Below, piece by piece: positions 1-5,404 of a stretch of DNA of 6,819 nucleotides. The stretch covers positions 1-6,819 of the forward strand of contig CAMCFM010000250.1 of the NCBI GenBank assembly GCA_945874095.1, given 5' to 3'. Numbering within the stretch: the first letter of the stretch is position 1; every line of letters starts with the position of its first letter. The notes beneath the pieces are model-generated. The model saw only the letters and a program-made list of their open reading frames with translations. It was not told the DNA's origin and ran no database searches. This DNA is from Candidatus Kuenenia stuttgartensis (GTDB lineage: Bacteria; Planctomycetota; Planctomycetia; Isosphaerales; Isosphaeraceae). The position numbers and the translations under genes are program-made.

Positions 1-1800
1 TACCTCTCCCTCTTCTGTTTCTCAATGTTTGGCCTGTTGGCCAGCCCAACGATTTTCATGGTCTTCGTCTTTTGGGAACTTGTGGGCGTCTGCTCCTACT
101 TCCTGATCGGCTACTGGTTTGAAGACTTGAACAACGCCAGGGCTGCCCTAAAAGCCTTCGTGACCAATCGCGTGGGCGACGTCGGAATGTTGATCGGCCT
201 TGGTCTGATCTGGTCCTACTTCGGTACCTTCCAGATTGCGGACATCAATAAGGCCCTCTCCGACCCAAGAATTCGCGATAACGATAGTCGTATCACGCGA
301 GCCATCGCTGGCGATGTGATCACCGTCGAAATCAATGCATCGAACGATCCAGATGGCAAGAAGGGCGACGTTGTCACCAAGTCGATCCCCTATCTTATGT
401 TGACCATCGCTGGTTTGGGCATCTTCGCAGGCTGTGCCGGAAAGTCCGCTCAGGTTCCTCTGCACGTCTGGTTGCCGGATGCCATGGCAGGGCCTACGCC
501 CGTCTCGGCTCTGATTCACGCTGCCACCATGGTCGCGGCCGGTGTCTATCTGGTCGGGCGATTCTATGCCCTGTTTACAGCTGAAACGCTGCTATACATT
601 GCCTACACCGGTGGCGTGACGATGATCATCGCAGCCACAATTGCATTGGTGCAGACGGATTACAAGAAAGTTCTGGCCTATTCCACCATCAGCCAGCTTG
701 GCATGATGATGCTTGGTCTGGGTTCGCTGGGGTGGGCCGCTGGCCTGTTCCACCTGATCACCCACGCTTTCTTCAAGGCCCTTCTCTTCCTTTCGGCTGG
801 TAGCATCTATCATTCGGTCCATACCTATGATATGCCGAAGCTGGGTGGCCTGCTCAAGAAGATGCCGATCACCAGTCTTTGCATGTTGATTGCAACCATG
901 GCGATTTCGGGTGTTCCGCTTCTGAGCGGTTTCTACTCCAAAGATGCCATTCTGGCTGCCACCATGAAGTTCTCCTACGACACAGGTCACATCCCACTGT
1001 TCGCATGTGCTGCATTCGGTTCTGCACTCACAGCGTTCTACATGTTCCGCATGTGGTTCCTGGTCTTTGATGGAACATCACGTTCTGCCCACCTCGAGCA
1101 TGCCTCCCACAGCGCCCATCATGACGATCATGGCCATGGTCATGGCGATCATCACGGCGACCCTGTGGCTCATGCTCATGAGAGCGAACCAGCGATGGCA
1201 TGGCCTTTGATCGCTCTTGCCATCCCATCAGTGATTGTTGGATATCCGATCACGATTCTCCCATTCGGCGAGCCGATTCTGGAGCAGATGCTTTCATACT
1301 GCGCCCCAGTGGCCACCCCAAGTCTTGCGGAATATCACATGCCGGCCATGATGGTCAGCTTTGTGGTCGCCTCTCTGGGCATTGGCGGAGCGGCCCTGTT
1401 CTACTCCCGCTGGCGGGTCTTCAGCGCTGAACCTTTTGCCAGGAACTTCGCGTTCCTCTACAACCTGTTTCAGAACAAGTGGTATTTCGACAAGGTTTAC
1501 GACACGATTTTTGTCCAGCCGATCATGTCTCTGGCTCATAACATTGCCAGATTCGACAAGGTTGTTGTCGACGGAATCGTGAATGGTGCTGCCAAAACCA
1601 CGATGATTGTGAGTCGGTTCAGTAACGTATTTGACCGCACGGCGATTGACGGTATGGTCAACGGAGTTGCCGAGACCGTTCTCAAGATTGGCTCACGTAG
1701 TCAACTGCTGCAAACCGGTCGGCTGCGTCAATATCTGGCCGTTCTGACAGTTGGTGTCGTGGTCCTCTTCTGCGGCCTGTATCTAGGGATTCAAGGTTGA
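1..1800 (+). CDS. nuoL: NADH-quinone oxidoreductase subunit L (NuoL), 5'-truncated by window edge
   Basis: This is the distal antiporter-like membrane subunit of complex I, which helps couple NADH-to-quinone electron transfer to proton export. The frame is open from base 1 and shows 599 residues; about 118 N-terminal residues are missing, judged by alignment to remembered E. coli numbering. Using visible numbering, the channel residues are present: Glu26 in WELVG (E. coli Glu144), Lys148 in GKSAQ (Lys229), His173 in ALIHAATMV (His254), His255 and Lys259 in FHLITHAFFKALLFL, and Lys314-Asp315 in GFYSKD (Lys399-Asp400). The motifs VGDV and PDAMAGPTPVSALIHAATMV are diagnostic of NuoL rather than NuoM or NuoN. 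Oddities are a charged insert at about residues 82-128, a loop with 12 histidines at about residues 364-393, and a duplicated FD-DG-VNG motif in the C-terminal tail. The long C-terminal region after the last core helices fits the lateral helix HL. nuoM follows after 111 bases. The identification is firm. Confidence 0.97.
   Translation, partial: YLSLFCFSMFGLLASPTIFMVFVFWELVGVCSYFLIGYWFEDLNNARAALKAFVTNRVGDVGMLIGLGLIWSYFGTFQIADINKALSDPRIRDNDSRITRAIAGDVITVEINASNDPDGKKGDVVTKSIPYLMLTIAGLGIFAGCAGKSAQVPLHVWLPDAMAGPTPVSALIHAATMVAAGVYLVGRFYALFTAETLLYIAYTGGVTMIIAATIALVQTDYKKVLAYSTISQLGMMMLGLGSLGWAAGLFHLITHAFFKALLFLSAGSIYHSVHTYDMPKLGGLLKKMPITSLCMLIATMAISGVPLLSGFYSKDAILAATMKFSYDTGHIPLFACAAFGSALTAFYMFRMWFLVFDGTSRSAHLEHASHSAHHDDHGHGHGDHHGDPVAHAHESEPAMAWPLIALAIPSVIVGYPITILPFGEPILEQMLSYCAPVATPSLAEYHMPAMMVSFVVASLGIGGAALFYSRWRVFSAEPFARNFAFLYNLFQNKWYFDKVYDTIFVQPIMSLAHNIARFDKVVVDGIVNGAAKTTMIVSRFSNVFDRTAIDGMVNGVAETVLKIGSRSQLLQTGRLRQYLAVLTVGVVVLFCGLYLGIQG
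1122..1139 (+). repeat. 18-base direct repeat, copy 1, in the His-rich loop of nuoL
   Basis: An exact 18-base match to 3462-3479 in nuoM (TGACGATCATGGCCATGG). In both genes it is read in the same phase and encodes DDHGHG within a histidine-rich loop between predicted helices 13 and 14. The flanking bases differ. Since His, Gly and Asp codons are few, some of this identity can come from low-complexity coding alone. Confidence 0.8.
1552..1680 (+). repeat. Tandem duplicated motif in the NuoL C-terminal tail
   Basis: Two 17-residue units 26 residues apart: FDKVVVDGIVNGAAKTT (1552-1602) and FDRTAIDGMVNGVAETV (1630-1680). Nine of the 17 positions are identical, and several of the others are conservative. 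The DNA copies are clearly diverged, so the duplication is old or held by selection. The units lie where complex I NuoL has its lateral amphipathic helix HL or the segment joining it to the last membrane helix. A single D-G-VN motif of this type is, from memory, common in NuoL tails of other bacteria. The repeat itself is seen directly; its structural role is inferred. Confidence 0.7.
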
Positions 1801-1814
1801 TCTCATTCTGGCTC

Positions 1815-1844
1815 GGCAAATTCTAGGCGTTGCTAGGGTTTGCC
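1815..1844 (+). promoter_or_regulatory. 12-bp RNA hairpin in the nuoL-nuoM gap
   Basis: It starts 15 bases after the nuoL stop. GGCAAATTCTAG (1815-1826) pairs with CTAGGGTTTGCC (1833-1844) around a 6-base loop, GCGTTG. As RNA all twelve positions pair, two of them as U-G wobbles. No T-run follows (the next bases are TCTCTCG), so it is not a standard terminator. Plausible roles are an mRNA processing or stability element, or a control of the nuoL to nuoM ratio. It also buries the TTG at 1840, which makes that codon an unlikely nuoM start. Confidence 0.5.
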
Positions 1845-1867
1845 TCTCTCGTTCGATTCCCCATGTC

Positions 1868-1913
1868 GCACGTTTTACCGTGCTCAAGCCATAAGCGAAT
1901 GGTCCGGAACCAT
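1868..1913 (+). promoter_or_regulatory. Two small inverted repeats before and over the nuoM start codon
   Basis: GCACG (1868-1872) pairs with CGTGC (1879-1883) over a 6-base loop. ATGGT (1899-1903) pairs with ACCAT (1909-1913) over the loop CCGGA, and the second arm covers the first two bases of the nuoM ATG at 1912. Five-bp stems are weak alone and can arise by chance. They are noted because the gap also holds the stronger hairpin at 1815-1844 and because no good Shine-Dalgarno sequence precedes nuoM. Confidence 0.3.
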
Positions 1914-3768
1914 GTTGAGTGACAATATCCTGCTGACCTCCCTCTGGCTCCTCCCGTTTGCGGGTTCACTGGCCGTACTGGCCGTACCCAAAAATCAGGA
2001 ACGCCTGATCAAATGGCTTGCTCTTGGTGTCTGTCTCGGCACATTTGCCTTGACTCTGATCACCTTCGTCAGTTATCTGATGCCGAATCAAAGCGGTATT
2101 TCACCAGCCTCCCTGACACTTGGTGACCGCGTTCTGAACAACGCCATCATCAAAGCCGCTGACGGGACTGACAACCAGCCCATTGAGTTCAAAGCCAACG
2201 GTCACGATGGACGCAACGACCTGGTGGTCCGGCTTCCATGGATCCCAGCCTTCAACATTCAGTACTATCTCGGTGTTGACGGGATCAGCCTGAGCCTTCT
2301 GGTGCTCGCTGGTTTTGTGGCTGTCCTCTCGTGTCTGGCATCGTTCCCGATCGAGAAATCGGTCAAAGGCTACTACAGCCTTTTTCTCCTGCTCACCGCC
2401 AGCATGATCGGCGTCTTCCTCTCGCTCGACCTCTTCCTGTTCTATGTCTTCTTTGAAGTCATGCTCCTGCCGATGTACTTCCTGATCGGCATCTGGGGTG
2501 GTGAGAATCGCGAATACGCTGCCATCAAGTTCCTGCTCTACACGCTCTTTGGCTCGGTCTTCATTCTGGTTGCCATCCTGATTCTCTACTTCTGGCCTGG
2601 CGATCGTCCAGCCAGTGTCATGGAAGTCAGCCCAGTCTCTTATCAACTTCAGCAAACCGATTTCAAGTCCCATACCTTTGACATTGTGAAGCTCACGGAA
2701 GCGGCCACGAAAACCGAGTTCTACGGTCGTTCGATCCAGACCGTCATCTTCGCCCTCTTCCTGGTCGGCTTCTGCGTCAAGCTCCCGAGCTTCCCGTTCC
2801 ACACCTGGTTGCCCGACGCACACGTTCAAGCCCCCACTCCAATCAGTATGATTCTCGCTGGAATCCTTCTGAAAATTGGTGGATACGGGATGATCCGAAT
2901 GGCTTGGCCACTGGCCCCCGGTGGAGCTCAGGAACTCTCTTATTTTGTCGCCCTGCTGGCTGTCTTCAGCATCCTCTATGGTGCATTGGCCGCCATGGCT
3001 CAGACCGACTTCAAAAAACTGGTTGCCTATAGCTCTGTCAGTCACATGGGTTACGTCACTTTGGGGATGGCTGCCATGAGCATCTCCGGCGACCCTCGTA
3101 TCTACAGTTATGGCGTAAACGGTGCCATGTTCATGATGATCGCTCACGGGATCACCTCCACGGGTATGTTCTTCTTGGTGGGTGTGATTTACGAGCGGGC
3201 CCACACTCGTGACCTCAACAAGTTTGGCGGCCTTTTCGCCACCATGCCGATCTATGCAGGCATCTCATTCCTGATCTTCTTTGGATCCATGGGCTTGCCT
3301 GGCCTCTGTGGTTTCGTCGCTGAAGTCTTCGTGGTTCTGGCTGCGTTCAACTTCAATAAAACCATCGGTATTCTGGCTGCCGCAGCTGTCATCCTGACTG
3401 CTGCGTATGTTCTCTGGACACTCCAGCGAATCTTCCTCGGCAAGCCTGCCGGTGCAACTGCTGACGATCATGGCCATGGCGGACACGGACACGACGATCA
3501 TGCCCACGGCGACAGTCATTCAGGCTATTATCCTGACATGACAACCCGTGAAATCATCATCGCCATTCCGCTCGTCTTTTTCACGGTGGCCCTCGGTGTA
3601 CTGCCGACCCCATTCCTGCTCGCCTGGATGAGCCCATCGGTCGACGAGATGGTCAAATCCGTGCTTCAGGCCAAAACCGTCATCACGGTGACCAGCCAGA
3701 ACACCGAGTTGGATAAATCGACTAACCCTGTTGTGGTGCCACGAGCGATTGAAACCGCTGATCGTTGA
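1912..3768 (+). CDS. nuoM: NADH-quinone oxidoreductase subunit M (NuoM)
   Basis: This is the central antiporter-like proton-pumping subunit of complex I, an integral membrane protein next to NuoL. The ATG at 1912 gives 618 residues beginning MLSDNILLTSLWLLPF, a normal NuoM N-terminus. A TTG at 1840 would add 24 polar residues and lies inside a hairpin, so it is not preferred. Channel residues are Glu182 in FFEVMLLPMYF, Lys290 in VKLPSFPFHTWLPDAH, Lys321 in ILLKIGGYG and Glu471 in GFVAEVF, matching E. coli Glu144, Lys234, Lys265 and Glu407. The shifts in numbering show inserts of roughly 38 residues before helix 5 (polar stretch about 59-106) and 18 between helices 5 and 7 (polar loop about 230-274). 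A loop with seven histidines spans residues 520-536, between predicted helices 13 and 14. The E. coli protein has 509 residues. The Shine-Dalgarno match is poor. A phosphoesterase gene, not nuoN, follows directly. Confidence 0.97.
   Translation: MLSDNILLTSLWLLPFAGSLAVLAVPKNQERLIKWLALGVCLGTFALTLITFVSYLMPNQSGISPASLTLGDRVLNNAIIKAADGTDNQPIEFKANGHDGRNDLVVRLPWIPAFNIQYYLGVDGISLSLLVLAGFVAVLSCLASFPIEKSVKGYYSLFLLLTASMIGVFLSLDLFLFYVFFEVMLLPMYFLIGIWGGENREYAAIKFLLYTLFGSVFILVAILILYFWPGDRPASVMEVSPVSYQLQQTDFKSHTFDIVKLTEAATKTEFYGRSIQTVIFALFLVGFCVKLPSFPFHTWLPDAHVQAPTPISMILAGILLKIGGYGMIRMAWPLAPGGAQELSYFVALLAVFSILYGALAAMAQTDFKKLVAYSSVSHMGYVTLGMAAMSISGDPRIYSYGVNGAMFMMIAHGITSTGMFFLVGVIYERAHTRDLNKFGGLFATMPIYAGISFLIFFGSMGLPGLCGFVAEVFVVLAAFNFNKTIGILAAAAVILTAAYVLWTLQRIFLGKPAGATADDHGHGGHGHDDHAHGDSHSGYYPDMTTREIIIAIPLVFFTVALGVLPTPFLLAWMSPSVDEMVKSVLQAKTVITVTSQNTELDKSTNPVVVPRAIETADR
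3462..3479 (+). repeat. 18-base direct repeat, copy 2, in the His-rich loop of nuoM
   Basis: Exact match to 1122-1139 in nuoL, in the same reading phase, encoding DDHGHG at the start of the NuoM His-rich loop. The two copies are about 2.3 kb apart in neighbouring paralogous genes. Confidence 0.8.
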
Positions 3769-3769
3769 A

Positions 3770-3798
3770 CCATTCCTCTTTGAGTCCCGCCGGAATGG
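3770..3798 (+). promoter_or_regulatory. 7-bp inverted repeat covering the phosphoesterase ATG
   Basis: CCATTCC (3770-3776) and GGAATGG (3792-3798) are perfect reverse complements with a 15-base loop. The first arm begins two bases after the nuoM stop, and the second arm contains the ATG at 3795-3797. If it forms in the mRNA it would hide this start unless ribosomes ending nuoM open it, a common layout for translational coupling. The repeat is seen; the mechanism is inferred. Confidence 0.4.
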
Positions 3799-4577
3799 AT
3801 CCGAATAAAAATCCGATCGTACAAGCCCCGACCCGCGTCTGGGGCTTGTCCGACTTTCACCTCAGCTTTGGCTCAATGCCTGCCGAAATGGCCTTCGTTT
3901 CAGCTTCCAATGAACCACCCTGGTATAAGAACTCCCGGAAGATCGCCCAAGCCTGGTCGGAAACGGTCAAGCGCAATGACATCGTCCTGCTCCCAGGCGA
4001 CATCTCAGCCGCCAAGTCTCACGCCAGCGTCCAGCGCGACCTGGCATGGCTCTCGAAGCGAGCCGGCATCGCCCACGTCCTGAGCCCTGGCAATCACGAC
4101 CACTGGTTTGGACGTATGTCCGGTGTGAAGCGGATCCTGCGCGACAATCAATTTGCAGTCGATGGCAATGCGATCGACTTCGGTGCGGTGATTGTGGCCG
4201 GTTCCCGCTCCCAGCCTACGCCTGACGATCCAACAGATCTTAAGCTCGATACAAAAAGCAAAGCTCAGCAATGTGTCGACAAGCTCAAAAAGTCGCTTGA
4301 TCAGGCCAAAGTCTTGCAGCCGGTAGATGGACCGCCCAAGCCCATCATTGTCCTTTGGCACCACCCTCCGTTTGATCGTTGGGGACGGCCTGATCCGGTG
4401 GTGGAACTGATGAGCCAGGCAGGTGTTACAGCCTGTGTTTTTGGCCACATCCACACGCAGGCCCAGTGGCAAAGCGTGCCTCAGGGCGAGATTCAAGGCA
4501 TCAAGTTCGCCTGCGTCGCGGCCGATTCCGTCGGCTTTCGTCCAAGGCTCATATTAGAAATTCCAGCAGCTGGTTAA
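3795..4577 (+). CDS. Calcineurin-like metallophosphoesterase, predicted phosphohydrolase
   Basis: This is a cytosolic two-metal phosphoesterase of unknown substrate, with no signal peptide or membrane helix. From the ATG at 3795 it has 260 residues. The frame extends upstream to a TTG at 3765 that overlaps the nuoM stop (TTGA) and would add ten residues; homology begins at about residue 15, so it does not settle the start. The metal-binding motifs are complete and in order: Asp20-x-His22 (SDFHLSFG), Gly-Asp69 (LPGDIS), Gly-Asn100-His101-Asp102, His189-His190 (LWHHPPF) and Gly-His218-x-His220 (FGHIH). The sequence following DFHLSFG and the GVTACVFGHIH ending resemble the bacterial predicted phosphohydrolases I know as COG1768. 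Related metallophosphoesterases act on nucleotides, phosphodiesters or proteins, so no substrate is assigned. A strong terminator overlaps its end, making it the last cistron after nuoM. The fold is firm, the role is not. Confidence 0.9.
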   Translation: MDPNKNPIVQAPTRVWGLSDFHLSFGSMPAEMAFVSASNEPPWYKNSRKIAQAWSETVKRNDIVLLPGDISAAKSHASVQRDLAWLSKRAGIAHVLSPGNHDHWFGRMSGVKRILRDNQFAVDGNAIDFGAVIVAGSRSQPTPDDPTDLKLDTKSKAQQCVDKLKKSLDQAKVLQPVDGPPKPIIVLWHHPPFDRWGRPDPVVELMSQAGVTACVFGHIHTQAQWQSVPQGEIQGIKFACVAADSVGFRPRLILEIPAAG

Positions 4578-4594
4578 CCCCAGCTGCTTTTTTT
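4565..4594 (+). terminator. Rho-independent terminator of the nuo-phosphoesterase unit
   Basis: AGCAGCTGG (4565-4573) and CCAGCTGCT (4580-4588) form a perfect 9-bp stem with a 6-base loop, TTAACC, and the 3' arm runs into seven T residues (4588-4594). The phosphoesterase stop TAA (4575-4577) lies in the loop, and its last codons form the 5' arm. The form is canonical, and it separates the upstream operon from the Fae-family gene. Confidence 0.9.
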
Positions 4595-4775
4595 CATTGT
4601 TTCATGGGATTCCTACGAGATTCAAGCCTGAATCCTCTGGCATCTCACATCCGTTCGCGTCATAATTGTTTATTCCTGCCTCAAGAATTCACGAGTCTGT
4701 AAATCTGGCGATTTGAATTCTCACCATTCGCTCACAATCAAGCCTTTTCCTGCGATTCAAAGGTATCTGAACATC
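4595..4775 (+). other. Leader region of the Fae-family gene
   Basis: This 181-base non-coding stretch between the terminator and the next gene should hold its promoter. The best sigma70-like guess is CATAAT at 4661-4666 with CTGGCA at 4637-4642 (18-base spacer), a weak match. Two inverted repeats are visible: GATTCA/TGAATC (4619-4624 and 4629-4634, 4-base loop), and AGAATTC/GAATTCT (4684-4690 and 4715-4721) enclosing a smaller AAATC/GATTT stem (4701-4705 and 4710-4714). AAAGG at 4759-4763 is a plausible ribosome-binding site, 12 bases before the ATG. No known riboswitch or tRNA is recognisable. Confidence 0.45.
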
Positions 4776-5324
4776 ATGTCCGAGCGCATCATTCTTCGCA
4801 CCGGCGAAGCTCTTGTCGAACGCGAACCTTCCTACCTTTGTGCAGAGCCTGAAGTGGTGATCGGCGAGCTTGACGGGCCTGTTGGGATCGCTTTGGCTAA
4901 TCTGATCGGCGATCAGGTCAAGGGCCATTCACGCGTATTTGCCATCCTCAACAGCGACATGCAAGTCCGCCCCGCCACCGTCATGGTCAGCAAAGTGACC
5001 GTCAAATCGACCAAATATACCAATATTTTGATGGGCACCGTTCAAGCTGCCATCGCCAACGGTGTCCTCGATGCCGTCCGTGAAGGCATCATCCCCCGGG
5101 AAAAAGCCAACGACCTCGGCATCATCTATTCCGTATGGCTCGATCCAGCCGTTTTGGACGAAGAAAAGGTCGACCACCAGTCCCTCTTCGAAGTTCACCG
5201 GGAAGCCACCGTCAAAGTCATCCGCAAAGCCATGCGTGGCGAGCCTACGATTGACCAGCTTTTGGACAATCAGTACAGCACCACGCACTACTTCCACCAA
5301 CTCGGCCTGGATGGCGAACTTTGA
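4776..5324 (+). CDS. Formaldehyde-activating enzyme (Fae) family protein, divergent
   Basis: Fae condenses formaldehyde with tetrahydromethanopterin in the C1 pathway of methylotrophs and some planctomycetes. This 182-residue protein is close to the usual family length of about 170. Compared with remembered Methylobacterium Fae, it shares GEALV (10-14), the VIG turn (28-30), a PATVMVSKVTV strand (66-76), the block GVLDAVREGIIPREKANDL (96-114), and EATVKVIRKAMRGEP near the end (143-157). Homology is therefore clear. The conserved catalytic histidine of Fae, shortly before the I-I-G turn, aligns with Glu24 here, after two extra residues, and a second Fae histidine in the AQHGVA segment is Ala91 or a neighbour. 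The protein may thus be a paralogue with altered or lost activity. No signal peptide is seen, so it is probably cytosolic. The frame extends upstream to 4713, but the ATG at 4776 has AAAGG upstream and begins just before the family homology. It follows a terminator and so has its own promoter. I give no symbol because fae would imply activity. Confidence 0.85.
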   Translation: MSERIILRTGEALVEREPSYLCAEPEVVIGELDGPVGIALANLIGDQVKGHSRVFAILNSDMQVRPATVMVSKVTVKSTKYTNILMGTVQAAIANGVLDAVREGIIPREKANDLGIIYSVWLDPAVLDEEKVDHQSLFEVHREATVKVIRKAMRGEPTIDQLLDNQYSTTHYFHQLGLDGEL

Positions 5325-5334
5325 CCATTCCATT

Positions 5335-5359
5335 GGGGCGATCGCTCAGATTCCGCCCC
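5335..5359 (+). promoter_or_regulatory. GC-rich inverted repeat between the Fae-family gene and the hydrolase
   Basis: GGGGCG (5335-5340) pairs with CGCCCC (5354-5359) over a 13-base loop, 11 bases after the Fae-family stop. There is no T-run behind it, so a strong intrinsic terminator is unlikely. It could be a weak or Rho-assisted terminator, or an mRNA 3'-end stabiliser. Whether the two flanking genes share a transcript remains open. Confidence 0.3.
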
Positions 5360-5390
5360 TGCTTAACGCTCCCCGTATCTTCTTATTATG

Positions 5391-5396
5391 GAAGGA
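5391..5396 (+). promoter_or_regulatory. Ribosome-binding site of the secreted hydrolase
   Basis: GAAGGA lies eight bases before the ATG at 5405. It is the best Shine-Dalgarno match in the window and fixes the start. An ATG just ahead of it at 5388 opens only a six-codon frame (stop 5406-5408) and is not a plausible start for this gene. Confidence 0.7.
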
Positions 5397-5404
5397 TTTC
5401 AGGT

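Noticed and set aside
1840..1911. TTG at 1840 as an upstream start for nuoM
   Set aside because: It adds a polar 24-residue segment unlike NuoM N-termini and lies within the stem of the 1815-1844 hairpin with no ribosome-binding site.
1899..1922. Seven-codon frame overlapping the nuoM start as a possible upstream regulatory peptide
   Set aside because: Such short frames arise often by chance, and no ribosome-binding site supports it.
2101..3204. Long open frame of 367 codons on the minus strand inside nuoM
   Set aside because: It is antisense to a well-identified membrane protein, is extremely rich in charged residues as expected for the complement of hydrophobic codons, and shows no recognisable domain.
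4713..4775. Upstream ATG extending the Fae-family protein by 21 residues
   Set aside because: The extension has no similarity to Fae, no Shine-Dalgarno sequence precedes it, and the ATG at 4776 matches the family start better.
5338..5345. GCGATCGC octamer, resembling the cyanobacterial HIP1 repeat
   Set aside because: I noticed only this copy, and the gene content does not suggest a cyanobacterium, so it is most likely chance.
5363..5389. TTAACG and TATTAT as a promoter for the secreted hydrolase
   Set aside because: The spacer is only 15 bases, and transcription would start inside or just after the ribosome-binding site, leaving no usable leader.
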